From Flavobacterium sp. (GTDB lineage Bacteria; Bacteroidota; Bacteroidia; Flavobacteriales; Flavobacteriaceae): DNA of 64,000 nucleotides. The notes under the pieces were generated by a model. That model had not been told where the DNA came from, made no database searches, and saw only the letters and a list, made by a program, of their open reading frames with translations. How positions within the stretch are numbered: position 1 is the first letter of the stretch; every line of letters starts with the position of its first letter. Location: positions 124,001 through 188,000 of the forward strand of contig NZ_JAGIAV010000002.1 in assembly GCF_017744675.1 (NCBI RefSeq), given 5' to 3'. A program made the position numbers and the translations under genes. This document shows, one piece after another, positions 54,124-62,642 of the stretch.

Positions 54124-55215
54124 ATGATAACATCAAAAATTATTGCAAACGGAATTTTAAGAGCTCTTGCTGTCATTTTAATTGTAGCAGGCGCATTATA
54201 TTTTTTATATGAAGTTCAGACTGTAATTGTCTATTTATGCATCTCATTAATTTTATGTTTGATTGCCAATCCGTTAGTTTTATTTTTAAAAAACAAACTG
54301 AAATTTAGCAATTCGCTGGCCGCAACTACAACCATTATCCTTTTTATATTCTTAATTGTGGGTTTTATTCTTTTGTTTGTGCCATTAATTATTTCTCAAG
54401 CAAATAATTTGGCGCTTCTCGACACCAACCATCTGCAGTCTAAATTTATGGAGACAGAAATGCATCTTGAAAAATACTTTAATATCCAGCACATTGATTT
54501 AAATAAAATAATAAAAGATTCTAAACTTACTTCGCTACTAGATTTTAGCTATTTTACAGGTTTTATCAATTCGATTATTAATTTTATGGCCAATATGGGT
54601 ATGGGATTAGTTTCTGTATTTTTTATCACTTTCTTTTTTATTAAAGATCAGGATATTTTTAAAGATCAGGCAAGAAGAGTGCTTCCTGATTCTAATGAAG
54701 ATAAAATTCTGAATTCGATCACAAAAATAAACCATTTATTGACCCGATATTTTATTGGCTTGTTACTGCAATTGATTGTGGTATTTATTCTTTATCTCAT
54801 TGTATTGCTCATCTTCGGAAATCAAAATGCTTTTGTAATTGCTTTTTTATGTGCAATCCTAAACATAATACCATATTTGGGCCCAATCATTGGGACAACT
54901 TTGGCAGCAATTTTAACTATGATAAGTATGATTGGCCAAGATTTTCAATCTGAAATATTGCCAAGAACTATCTACGTAATTATAGGATTCTTGTTAGTTC
55001 AAGCGATTGACAACAATATTAGTCAGCCTATAATTTCGTCAAAAAGTGTAAATTCGCACCCGCTAGAAATATTCTTAGTAATCTTGATCAGCGGTATCAC
55101 GTTTGGAATTGTTGGTATGATAATCGCAATTCCGGCATTTACGATGATAAAAGTGATTTTAAAAGAATTTTTTCCTGAAAATAAAATTGTGTCCGTATTA
55201 ACCGAAAGAATTTAG
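54124..55215 (+). CDS. AI-2E family transporter (PerM/YhhT-like)
   Basis: A 363-residue inner-membrane protein with about eight helices. N-terminal hairpin of three helices (about 10-85), a soluble helical segment (about 100-140), then PYLGPIIGTTLAAI (about 255-268) and the family-typical ISQPIISSKSVNSHPLEIF (about 298-316). Members export diverse small molecules or act as Na+/H+ antiporters; the AI-2 link comes from E. coli TqsA and should not be assumed. It is 2 bp before the THUMP-like methyltransferase gene, so co-translated. Confidence 0.88.
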   Translation: MITSKIIANGILRALAVILIVAGALYFLYEVQTVIVYLCISLILCLIANPLVLFLKNKLKFSNSLAATTTIILFIFLIVGFILLFVPLIISQANNLALLDTNHLQSKFMETEMHLEKYFNIQHIDLNKIIKDSKLTSLLDFSYFTGFINSIINFMANMGMGLVSVFFITFFFIKDQDIFKDQARRVLPDSNEDKILNSITKINHLLTRYFIGLLLQLIVVFILYLIVLLIFGNQNAFVIAFLCAILNIIPYLGPIIGTTLAAILTMISMIGQDFQSEILPRTIYVIIGFLLVQAIDNNISQPIISSKSVNSHPLEIFLVILISGITFGIVGMIIAIPAFTMIKVILKEFFPENKIVSVLTERI

Positions 55216-55217
55216 CT

Positions 55218-56399
55218 TTGAACACTTCCCTTTTGCATCCAGATATTCAGAAATTTATAATTGAAAATACTGGTGCAGATATAACCAAATTGGCATTGCA
55301 AAAAAATCCGTTTCCAAAAGTGGAATGGATTTTAATTTTAAACCAAATTGAAGCGCGAACAAAAGCTAAAGAAAAACTTCCGACTTGGTTTGCTTCGGAA
55401 AATGTAATTTACCCAAGCAAAATCTCGGTAGAACAAACCTCTTCAGAAAAAACTGCGACTTACAAAGCTTCTTTAATTTCTGGTAAAACTTTAATTGATT
55501 TAACTGGCGGTTTTGGCGTTGATGATTATTATTTTTCGAAGAAGTTTCAATCAATCACACATTGCGAAATAAACGAGGATTTATCTGCAATTGTATCGCA
55601 CAATTTTAAACAGTTAAAAATTGAAAATTGCACTTTTCATGCTGGCGATTCTACAGAAGTATTAGAAAAAACCAATCAGAAGTTTGATTGGATTTATATT
55701 GATCCTTCACGAAGAAATGACAGCAAAGGCAAAGTTTTCATGCTGAAAGACTGTTTGCCTAATGTTCCAGAACTGCTTGATTTTTATTTTGAAAAATCTG
55801 ATGCTATTTTAATTAAAACGGCACCTTTATTAGATATTTCAGCAGGATTATCAGAATTAAAAAATGTCAAAAACATTCATATTATTGCGCTCGAAAATGA
55901 AGTTAAAGAATTGCTTTTTGAAATTAGAAAAGGGTATTCTGGCGAAATAACTTTAAAAACTGCCAATATTTTAAAAGAAAAAATTGAGGCTTTTGAGTTT
56001 GTTTTAGGTGAAGAAATCTCCTATCCGCTTTACGATTTCCCAAAGAAATATCTTTACGAACCCAATGCTGCTATAATGAAATCTGGCGGTTTTGATGAAG
56101 TAAGCATCATTTTCCAAATCGATAAGCTTCATAAACATTCTCATTTGTATACTTCTGAAAATTTAATTGATTTTCCAGGAAGAAAATTTGAAATTCAGAA
56201 AGTCATTCCGCACAGCAAAAATGAGATGAAAAACGAACTTGCCAATAAACAGGCCAATATTACAACTCGTAATTTCCCAGAAACTGTAGAAAACATTAGA
56301 AAAAAATGGAAAATAAAAAATGGCGGTAATTTGTATTGTTTTTTTACAACTGATGCAAAAGATAACAAAATAGTTTTAATTTGCACCAAAATAAACTAA
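55218..56399 (+). CDS. THUMP-like domain SAM-dependent methyltransferase
   Basis: A 393-residue putative RNA or small-molecule methyltransferase. Starts at the TTG at 55218, 2 bp after the permease stop. N-terminal helical part, then the Rossmann domain with SAM motif I LIDLTGGFGVDDYYFSKKF (about 92-110), CEINEDLSAI, the motif II-like AGDSTEVLEK and the catalytic-site IYIDPSRR (about 157-164), the DPxRR form common in rRNA G or U methyltransferases. The C-terminal 90 residues match the THUMP-like module. No characterised member is known to me. Confidence 0.82.
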   Translation: MNTSLLHPDIQKFIIENTGADITKLALQKNPFPKVEWILILNQIEARTKAKEKLPTWFASENVIYPSKISVEQTSSEKTATYKASLISGKTLIDLTGGFGVDDYYFSKKFQSITHCEINEDLSAIVSHNFKQLKIENCTFHAGDSTEVLEKTNQKFDWIYIDPSRRNDSKGKVFMLKDCLPNVPELLDFYFEKSDAILIKTAPLLDISAGLSELKNVKNIHIIALENEVKELLFEIRKGYSGEITLKTANILKEKIEAFEFVLGEEISYPLYDFPKKYLYEPNAAIMKSGGFDEVSIIFQIDKLHKHSHLYTSENLIDFPGRKFEIQKVIPHSKNEMKNELANKQANITTRNFPETVENIRKKWKIKNGGNLYCFFTTDAKDNKIVLICTKIN

Positions 56400-56403
56400 T
56401 ACA

Positions 56404-56970
56404 ATGAAACAACTAATTACACTAGCTCTTTTTTTACTAACCTTTACCGCATTTGCCCAAAAACCATGTGATTATAGTGTAAATGTAAATGACTCAATTG
56501 GAAGTTATAAAGCAACAAATGAGTATTTAATGAGTGAGAAATATTTTGGAGGAAACTTTGATTATATCTTCTTTTCATTAGCTCAAACCGACGGATTGCC
56601 TACTTTAAATTTACAATCTATTCAAAAAAGCAAAGATTTTATTAAAGCCAACTGTTTTGATAAAAATTCAAAAATCTTTTTACAATTAGAAAACGGAAAA
56701 ATTGTAACATTGATGCATATCGATCAGGAAAACTGCGGAACCTTAATTCGTGATGACAAAGGATTTAACAATCGTATAAACACAGGAATTTTTATGTTTA
56801 TGAAAGACAATTACGAAGAACTAAAAAAATCTCCTGTTTCTATCATGCGCGTAAAATACCTTACCAATATTGAAGATTACATCGTAAAAAGAGAACTCAC
56901 ATCTGAATTAAATGGCAAGGTAACCCATCCGAACACCTATTTTATGGAAAACATAAGATGTGTTGAATAA
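56404..56970 (+). CDS. exported protein of unknown function
   Basis: A 188-residue protein with signal peptide MKQLITLALFLLTFTAFAQ. The mature part has four Cys residues (PCDYS, ANCFD, ENCGT, IRCVE) that may form two disulphides. It begins 4 bp after the methyltransferase gene and may share its transcript. Ends exactly one base before the convergent VanX-type gene. Family not recognised. Confidence 0.75.
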   Translation: MKQLITLALFLLTFTAFAQKPCDYSVNVNDSIGSYKATNEYLMSEKYFGGNFDYIFFSLAQTDGLPTLNLQSIQKSKDFIKANCFDKNSKIFLQLENGKIVTLMHIDQENCGTLIRDDKGFNNRINTGIFMFMKDNYEELKKSPVSIMRVKYLTNIEDYIVKRELTSELNGKVTHPNTYFMENIRCVE

Positions 56971-57618
56971 TTAATTGCATTTCCATTTCTGGTTCGACAC
57001 TTTATCTTTTAAACCTGTTTTTAAATTATAGTGCCACCACTCAGAATCAAACGAATTAAAGCCATTTTTAATCATAGTCTTTTTTAAATAAGCTCTTTGC
57101 GAAAGAATCTCTTTTGAAAGCTGTTTAAAATTATGGCTAGCCATGATTCCAAAAAAATCAAAAGAAGTTCCCATATCGACTTCTTTTCCTGTTATATCAA
57201 CCAAAGAAATATCTACGGCTCCTCCTCTATTATGGATGGAGCCTTTTTTTGGATCAGCAACATAGATAGGATCAGACACAATCTCCCACATTTTTTTCTG
57301 AATATCCAAAGGACGGTAACAGTCAAATATTTTAATTCTGTAACCTTTCTTTAAAAAATCATTATTGGCAGCAATTAATGCTTTAACTGTTTTTAATCGA
57401 AGCATACATTCAGCACAATCGTATACTTTTGTTTTTAAAAAATTATCTTCGGTTGCATACTTCATATCATAAACAAAATCATTGCTGTAGTCGCGCAGAT
57501 TTACAAACGTCGTATCAGCTATTTTGGTCGCTGCAGCCGAAGTATAAACTTCATTTTGAGCTTGCAAAAAGCCTATTCCCAAAAGAAAAAAGAAGAAAGT
57601 TTTTAGAGTATGATTCAT
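56971..57618 (-). CDS. ddpX: D-alanyl-D-alanine dipeptidase (VanX/DdpX type, M15D)
   Basis: Exported zinc dipeptidase hydrolysing D-Ala-D-Ala, for turnover of peptidoglycan peptides or use of D-amino acids. The ATG at 57618 (MNHTLKTFFFFLLGIGFLQAQ) supplies a signal peptide. Zn ligands: H and D in SIHNRGGAVDISL, and H in SEWWHY, whose Glu is the catalytic base. DMGTSFDFFG is the typical insert. The substrate-position RLKTVKALIAANN and FDCYRP stretches agree. Not a vancomycin cluster: vanHA partners are absent. The signal peptide shows it works outside the cytoplasm. Confidence 0.88.
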   Translation of the reverse strand: MNHTLKTFFFFLLGIGFLQAQNEVYTSAAATKIADTTFVNLRDYSNDFVYDMKYATEDNFLKTKVYDCAECMLRLKTVKALIAANNDFLKKGYRIKIFDCYRPLDIQKKMWEIVSDPIYVADPKKGSIHNRGGAVDISLVDITGKEVDMGTSFDFFGIMASHNFKQLSKEILSQRAYLKKTMIKNGFNSFDSEWWHYNLKTGLKDKVSNQKWKCN

Positions 57619-57823
57619 TGTCGTATAATTTAAAAAAATGAAATTAATCAAAAAATCTCAAAAATCGGTTCTTATCATTTCTCATTAAATCTAAAAGTTT
57701 ACTTTTTGAGTTCGTAATCCGTCATAAATTACTTTCAAAACAAACAATATTTTTAATATCTTTATGAAAGTTAGATCATTACGACTTTGTAAATTAAATT
57801 ATTAATTCAAAAATCAGTTATGT

Positions 57824-58345
57824 ATGAATTACAGAGCCAAATACATTTCAGCAGTTTTATTAACTAGTTTACTTTCTTTTTCGTGCAAAAAAGAAAGTAT
57901 AAAAAGCGTTCCTAAAACAGATTCTACTTCTATAAAAACAGAAGCTCTAAAAGCAGACAGTACTGTTTTAAATCCAAATGATTCTTTATATGCTTTAGTA
58001 GATAAAAGTGTTATCGGCACACAGTTTTTAACTAAAAGCAGTTTAGCTCCAAGATTACAAAAATTACTTGGCGCCAACTACGACGAAATGGTAAAAAACT
58101 GGAATACCGAAACTCCTTTTGAAAAACAAGACAATATACTGCACGCTTGGGGATGTAAACAGCATGATTGCAACACCTATTCGTATGATTTGTACATTGA
58201 TGTGAAAAACAATAAAATAAATGTGTATAAATTTGCCGAATCTAAACTGACCGTTTTTAAAGAAGATAATTTTGATATTGAAATTAAAGATAATTTCTTA
58301 AAAGATCTGGACATCAAAAAGCAGAATACTGAAACAAAAAAATAA
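57824..58345 (+). CDS. lipoprotein with Ivy-like CKxHDC loop
   Basis: A 173-residue lipoprotein (LLSFSC, Cys 21) with a Ser/Thr/Lys linker to about residue 50. The C-terminal domain carries CKQHDC at 111-116 in HAWGCKQHDCNTYSYDLYID. This closely resembles the CKPHDC protrusion with which Ivy (inhibitor of vertebrate lysozyme) blocks the active site of C-type lysozymes, and the strand that follows matches in placement. The pro-to-gln change is notable. Surface-anchored or periplasmic lysozyme defence is inferred. It ends in a terminator shared with the convergent desaturase gene. Confidence 0.55.
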   Translation: MNYRAKYISAVLLTSLLSFSCKKESIKSVPKTDSTSIKTEALKADSTVLNPNDSLYALVDKSVIGTQFLTKSSLAPRLQKLLGANYDEMVKNWNTETPFEKQDNILHAWGCKQHDCNTYSYDLYIDVKNNKINVYKFAESKLTVFKEDNFDIEIKDNFLKDLDIKKQNTETKK

Positions 58346-58350
58346 TTCAA

Positions 58351-58390
58351 ATCATAAAAAAAGCGGTCTTAAGACCGCTTTTTTTATGAT
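58351..58390. terminator. bidirectional terminator, 40-nt perfect palindrome
   Basis: ATCATAAAAAAAGCGGTCTT is followed directly by its exact reverse complement; A7/T7 runs on both sides serve both convergent genes. Confidence 0.88.
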
Positions 58391-58398
58391 TTTCAGAG

Positions 58399-59502
58399 TT
58401 ATATTTCTCCCGTAGCTAGAATATTCTCTTTCACACCTTTGTTTTTCAGCATTCTAAAATGAGAACGAACCGCATGATAGAAAGGATATGAGGTATAAGG
58501 AAGATTATATTCTTCTGCATAACGTCTTATAATTGGCGTAATGTACGGATAGTAAGTATGACCAACAGCCGGAAAAAGGTGATGCGCTACGTGATGCGTA
58601 AAGCCACCGTATAAGAAATTAGCCAATTTGCTTTCTGTACTAAAATCTTTAGTCACAATCATTTGGTGCATTACCCATGTATCAGAAAGGTTTCCGTCTT
58701 CATCTGCATGCGGAAAATGAGCATCTTCATCGACATGAGTAGAAACCAATGCCACTACACCAAGTGCACTACCGCATAAATGCATAGAAAGCCAAGCAAA
58801 AAGAACCATATACCAAGGCTGACTTAAAAGCATCATGGGTATAAAAAGCAGGTAAATTAAATTAATAATTTTGGCCGCAAACAATCTGTACACTTCCTGT
58901 CTCGGGATTTTATCAACCACTTTCTTTACATAATTATCTTTTGTACCAAAAAAGTCTTTAAAATCTCTGATATAAAGCCAATTTAAGCTGTAAAGAGGAT
59001 AAATAAACCACATGTAAATGTGCTGGTATTTGTGGTAGTCAAACAGCGGACTAGTTGGAAATATCCTAATGATATCGCTTTGTTTGATATCGATATCCCA
59101 ATCTGGCACGTTTGGATAGGCGTGATGCAAACTTATATGACGTCGCATCCAAAGCCAATGATTACTCCCAAAGAGTTCTAATACATATAAAAACCATTCA
59201 TTGTGCTTTGGCTTTTTGAATAAAGCTCCGTGTGCAGCATCATGAAAAGCATTTATAAATAAAACGATCATGGTAATACCAGACAAAACATAAAAAAGAA
59301 ATAGTAGCGGAGTCTGGTTCCCGAAAATTAAAATGCAGGCGTAAAACACAAAAAATACCGCCAAAAGCCCAAGAGACTTTACAACATTTAACACATACAA
59401 AGACGAATTTTTTAAGACCGTTTCATTCACTTCTAAACGCATCTTTTTAAAAAAATCATCTGTTCCTGGTTTAACATAAACCGGTCGTTTTAATTTTTCC
59501 AT
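58399..59502 (-). CDS. membrane fatty acid desaturase
   Basis: Di-iron front-end type desaturase of 367 residues. Histidine boxes HDAAH (87-91), HISLHH (122-127) and HHVAHH near 303-308 supply the iron ligands. Four to six membrane helices. The overall plan fits linoleoyl-CoA/acyl-lipid desaturases, which adjust membrane fluidity, for example in the cold. Regioselectivity is not readable from the sequence. No cytochrome b5 domain is fused. A TAAATTTG box (59536-59529, minus strand) lies 27 bp before the start. Single-gene unit. Confidence 0.9.
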   Translation of the reverse strand: MEKLKRPVYVKPGTDDFFKKMRLEVNETVLKNSSLYVLNVVKSLGLLAVFFVFYACILIFGNQTPLLFLFYVLSGITMIVLFINAFHDAAHGALFKKPKHNEWFLYVLELFGSNHWLWMRRHISLHHAYPNVPDWDIDIKQSDIIRIFPTSPLFDYHKYQHIYMWFIYPLYSLNWLYIRDFKDFFGTKDNYVKKVVDKIPRQEVYRLFAAKIINLIYLLFIPMMLLSQPWYMVLFAWLSMHLCGSALGVVALVSTHVDEDAHFPHADEDGNLSDTWVMHQMIVTKDFSTESKLANFLYGGFTHHVAHHLFPAVGHTYYPYITPIIRRYAEEYNLPYTSYPFYHAVRSHFRMLKNKGVKENILATGEI

Positions 59503-59528
59503 ATTGGTTACTGCTAGAAATTGTTAAC

Positions 59529-59536
59529 CAAATTTA
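59529..59536 (-). promoter_or_regulatory. -7 box of the desaturase gene
   Basis: TAAATTTG on the minus strand, exact TAnnTTTG match; -33 not recognisable. Confidence 0.45.
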
Positions 59537-59594
59537 ATAAAAAAAAACTTAACCTATTAGTTCATATTCAATTAAAAATCAAGTATTTTATAGT

Positions 59595-59619
59595 AAAAGA
59601 CCACTCAAAAAGAGTGGTC
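59595..59619 (-). terminator. terminator of the XRE regulator gene
   Basis: GACCACTC and GAGTGGTC (perfect 8 bp) with a 5-nt loop and a T4 run on the minus strand. Confidence 0.75.
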
Positions 59620-59669
59620 AATTTAATGCTGTAAAATTTAGAATTGTTAGATTTTTGGGATGCTTTCTA

Positions 59670-59996
59670 TTATTCTTCAAACTTTTTATCTGCTAGACGA
59701 AGTCTGATATTATGAAGTCGCCCTTCTATTTCCTGCAAATCATTCAAAATAGTTTGCTTTTCATATATTGCTCCAACTTCATTAAGCATGTTTTGCTCAT
59801 CGGGAGCAAAAAGATCATTTAAATCCACGTCTGGAAAATGTTTACTTAGGCTAAGAATAAATTCAGAACCTATGCTAGCTGTGCCGTGTAAATACCTTCC
59901 AATCATTGCTGGGCTAAATCCTAAAATTGCCCCAACTTCCTTTTGTTTTAATCCTTTATCCCTAAAGAATTTACTTAGTTTCTCGTGATACATCAT
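59670..59996 (-). CDS. XRE-family HTH regulator with coiled-coil tail
   Basis: A 108-residue protein: HTH_3 domain (about 4-62, LKQKEVGAILGFSPAMIGRYLHG contains both recognition helices, cited by position 16-38) followed by a helical tail (about 70-105) likely used for dimerisation. Probable repressor of the divergent small genes to the right; the 97-bp region between them has two inverted repeats. Alternative: a lone HTH of a degraded mobile element. Own terminator. Confidence 0.83.
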   Translation of the reverse strand: MMYHEKLSKFFRDKGLKQKEVGAILGFSPAMIGRYLHGTASIGSEFILSLSKHFPDVDLNDLFAPDEQNMLNEVGAIYEKQTILNDLQEIEGRLHNIRLRLADKKFEE

Positions 59997-60018
59997 TTTT
60001 CAATTCAAACAAAATATA

Positions 60019-60069
60019 GTTAAAATATATTTTTTAACATTAAAAAGAATAATAAATATAATATTATTC
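60019..60069. promoter_or_regulatory. paired inverted repeats between XRE gene and divergent gene
   Basis: GTTAAAA/TTTTAAC (60019-60038, 6-nt spacer) and GAATAAT/ATTATTC (60047-60069). Candidate operators for the XRE protein; AT-rich, so chance is possible. A TACATTTA box at 60071-60078 faces the small gene. Confidence 0.35.
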
Positions 60070-60093
60070 CTACATTTACACTTACCAATAACC

Positions 60094-60393
60094 ATGTCAT
60101 TAATAATTAGCAAATATATGTCAAAATTAATCAATAATAGCAATTTTAAAGAAGATAATTCTCACAATAAAAAAGCTTATGAATTTATAGATAAGCATTT
60201 ACCTTCAACCTATGTAGATTTAACAATTGCTTGTATCGTTAAAAAAGGACAGCCTGCACCAACCAAATCATTAATTAGAAATGTTAGAAACAAAACCATA
60301 CTCAGAAATGACATCTTACTCGCATTGGTAGAAGTCGCAAATGAAAACAAACAAGCAATTGAAAAAATAAAACTTTTAACCTCAGAACCATAA
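60094..60393 (+). CDS. small protein of unknown function, divergent from XRE gene
   Basis: 99 residues from the ATG at 60094, or 91 from the ATG at 60118 (MSKLINNSNFKED), which is equally likely. Basic and helical in the second half (LIRNVRNKTILRNDILLALVEVANENKQAIEKIK). No signal or membrane segment. The layout (small basic gene divergent from an XRE repressor) recalls regulatory gene pairs of prophages and mobile islands. Family not recognised. Confidence 0.6.
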   Translation: MSLIISKYMSKLINNSNFKEDNSHNKKAYEFIDKHLPSTYVDLTIACIVKKGQPAPTKSLIRNVRNKTILRNDILLALVEVANENKQAIEKIKLLTSEP

Positions 60394-60435
60394 AAAAACA
60401 ATACTAACCCATTTTCAATTAAAGCCCTAATTTTT

Positions 60436-60639
60436 ATGACAACTCAGAATATCAACAAAGAAGAGAACAACCAATCTGACTCTATTCAACATCCATTTGA
60501 AATTTCATCTCCAAATAAAATCGATTTACAAAATACACCCTATCTGTACGGAATGACTCTTGAGCAATACAAAGAAGGTTTGGAAATTCACTCTAAATGT
60601 TTTGATCAAATTAGAAATGTGAAAAGAATAATCAATTGA
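60436..60639 (+). CDS. small hydrophilic protein (67 aa)
   Basis: Hydrophilic, acidic N-terminal half rich in Asn, Gln and Ser, then a helical stretch (MTLEQYKEGLEIHSKCFDQI). It follows the 99-residue gene by 42 bp on the same strand. No family is recognised. Codon use is ordinary for the window. The shared direction and spacing suggest an operon under the XRE regulator. Confidence 0.5.
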   Translation: MTTQNINKEENNQSDSIQHPFEISSPNKIDLQNTPYLYGMTLEQYKEGLEIHSKCFDQIRNVKRIIN

Positions 60640-60848
60640 GAAATTTTATCCATAAAATCACATCAAATACACATCAACGATTTTTCGTTTGGAGCAAAAA
60701 TGCTAATAAATCTAGTCTGACTTTTTAAAGCTTGCATTTTAAGATAAAGCCGATTATTAAGATATTTTGTAATTTGCTTTTCATAAAGCCAAAAAGGATA
60801 TTAGTTTTACAAAATCCTATTTGCTTTAATCTTATTTTTTTGTGCTAA

Positions 60849-61622
60849 ATGAAAAACTTTGCCTTATTTATTCTGCTTTTTTTAAACTGTTTCTTGCTGC
60901 AGGAATGTCTGGCTCAGAAACAGAAAAAAACACGTTTTAAAATCTTGGTTTTGTACGAAAACGGCGGACATCATCTTGACTTTACAAAAACAGCAAAACC
61001 ATGGCTAAACAAATTAGCAATCGACAGCAGTTTTACAATCGATTATATCGAAAGCACAAAAAACATCAACAAGGCATTTTTAAAACAATATCGAGTTTTT
61101 ATACAATTAGATTATCCGCCTTATACGTGGAGCGAAGAATCGATGCAAGCGTTTCAAGAATATATCAATAGCGGAAAAGGTGGATGGGTTGGCTTACACC
61201 ATGCCACTTTGCTTGGAGAGTTTGACGGATACCCGATGTGGAAATGGTTTTCTGATTTCATGGGCGGAATTCAATTTGTCAATTACATTCCAGATTTTGC
61301 AAGTGGCAAAGTTACTGTAGAAGATAAAGTTCATCCTGTGATGAAAGGAATTCCAACAAATTTTACCATCCAAAAAGAAGAATGGTACATTTATAATAAA
61401 AGTCCGCGCCCAAATGTTCATGTTTTGGCTTCTGTTGACGAATCTACTTATCAGCCTGATTCAAAAATAAAAATGGGAGATCATCCTGTGGTCTGGACAA
61501 ACGATCATTTCAAATCAAGAAATATCTATATTTTTATGGGGCATTCACCCGAATTATTTGAAAACGAGGCTTACAGTACTCTGCTTCGAAATGCTGTTTT
61601 TTGGACAGCCGGAAGAAAATAA
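60849..61622 (+). CDS. ThuA-like domain exported protein
   Basis: A 257-residue secreted protein with signal peptide MKNFALFILLFLNCFLLQECLAQ; the Cys at 20 could alternatively be lipid-bearing. ThuA-like fold: FKILVLYENGGHHLDF (about 31-46), QLDYPPYTWSEESMQAF, GGWVGLHHATLLGEFDGYPMW with the conserved HH, and VHPVMKGIP, DHPVVWTNDH, MGHSPELF. ThuA-type proteins act on sugars (trehalose use, or glycoside-related oxidoreduction in Bacteroidota PULs), but no sugar genes lie nearby. A perfect GTTATTTTT/AAAAATAAC hairpin follows the stop. Confidence 0.85.
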   Translation: MKNFALFILLFLNCFLLQECLAQKQKKTRFKILVLYENGGHHLDFTKTAKPWLNKLAIDSSFTIDYIESTKNINKAFLKQYRVFIQLDYPPYTWSEESMQAFQEYINSGKGGWVGLHHATLLGEFDGYPMWKWFSDFMGGIQFVNYIPDFASGKVTVEDKVHPVMKGIPTNFTIQKEEWYIYNKSPRPNVHVLASVDESTYQPDSKIKMGDHPVVWTNDHFKSRNIYIFMGHSPELFENEAYSTLLRNAVFWTAGRK

Positions 61623-61669
61623 TGTTATTTTTACAAAAATAACCTCTCAATTTTAGAGTATTTATTTCT

Positions 61670-62188
61670 TTATTTTCTCCAATGACTTACAAACAAGTCA
61701 TATAATCTATTTGCATCAATATCAATTTCCGAAGCGGAGTACATTATATTCAATTTAGAATTTTGTTCATCATGAGCCATTTTCCAAACAAACTTAGAAA
61801 CCTGACCGTCATACTTAGCTATATTATCAATTGTAACGGCAACCAAAGTATCGCCTCCTACTTTGTTCAGTTGCAAATCGGTAACATCTTGCCATTCTAT
61901 TCTTCCAAAAGCTTTCGCTACTGGCGTTGTTCTTCCAGAAAAACCTTTTGAATCTATATGAATTAATGGCGATTTGTCTTTTATACTTGCAAGCATTTTA
62001 AAAATCAAAGCAAGCATTATCAGAATAAAAGCGCCCGAGGCAATTGATAGTTTTATTTTAAATACTCCATCAAAAGTCCCTATTGCGTATACAAATGCAA
62101 TTACTAGTAAAATGCCAATTCCGCTAACATATAAAAGTAAGTTTAAGGTTTTCTTGGTGTTTCTGTAGAAATTTATTTCTTCATTCAT
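61670..62188 (-). CDS. STM3941-like membrane protein
   Basis: A 172-residue protein with two membrane helices (about 15-37 and 47-66) and a cytoplasmic beta-rich, PH-like domain (about 75-172). The ending EIDIDANRLYDLFVSHW matches the STM3941 family layout, whose role is unknown. Monocistronic, convergent with the ThuA-like gene. Confidence 0.65.
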   Translation of the reverse strand: MNEEINFYRNTKKTLNLLLYVSGIGILLVIAFVYAIGTFDGVFKIKLSIASGAFILIMLALIFKMLASIKDKSPLIHIDSKGFSGRTTPVAKAFGRIEWQDVTDLQLNKVGGDTLVAVTIDNIAKYDGQVSKFVWKMAHDEQNSKLNIMYSASEIDIDANRLYDLFVSHWRK

Positions 62189-62465
62189 GGTGCGTAGTAA
62201 AAATTCTATTTGTTGTTAAGATTAAAAATGAAGAAGCAATTTACTACAAAATATTTTAAGAAAGCAAAAAACACCCGTAAGCACTGGCCTTATTAAAAAA
62301 TCACTAATGAAGTATTTTAAGCAACTACACTTTCAAGCAACTATAAATCAATTTTTTATCCAACTGGAAATTGTATAACTTCTGCTTGAAATTAAATACT
62401 TCCGAACGCCATCCTCATTTGTACCTTTATTATAAAATTAAATATTCACAATAAAAATATAGGTT
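62189..62465. other. 277-bp gap upstream of the PRC-barrel operon
   Basis: No ORF. A TACCTTTA box near 62422-62429 (seven of eight matches to TAnnTTTG), about 36 bp before the small gene, is the best promoter candidate. Nothing else stands out. Confidence 0.4.
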
Positions 62466-62636
62466 ATGGCAGAAATTAAAATCGAGAAAAAGAAGCCAAT
62501 TTGGCCATGGATTGTAGCAGTCCTATTAATCTCGGCACTTGTATACTACGTTTTTTTAAGAGATGATCAAGTGCAAAATGAAAACAGAATGGAAATCGAA
62601 AACAATTCTAGTGCAGATAGCACAGCAAATTATTAA
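62466..62636 (+). CDS. small single-helix membrane protein (56 aa)
   Basis: Start ATG at 62466, stop TAA at 62634-62636. MAEIKIEKKKPIWPWIVAVL begins a basic, Pro/Trp-rich N-terminus followed by one helix (about 12-30) and an acidic, polar tail. The inside-positive charge pattern predicts N-in, C-out. It lies 6 bp before the PRC-barrel gene, so they are almost certainly co-translated. Small membrane proteins of this form accompany stress-type PRC-barrel genes in related bacteria; the function is unknown. Confidence 0.7.
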   Translation: MAEIKIEKKKPIWPWIVAVLLISALVYYVFLRDDQVQNENRMEIENNSSADSTANY

Positions 62637-62642
62637 GAAACT

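Noticed and set aside
56971..57618. Vancomycin-resistance gene (vanX) cluster
   Set aside because: No vanH, vanA or regulators nearby, and the protein has a signal peptide; it is an ordinary exported D,D-dipeptidase.
59670..60639. Prophage or integrative element
   Set aside because: No integrase, portal, terminase, attachment repeats or codon shift; only an XRE gene with two small genes.
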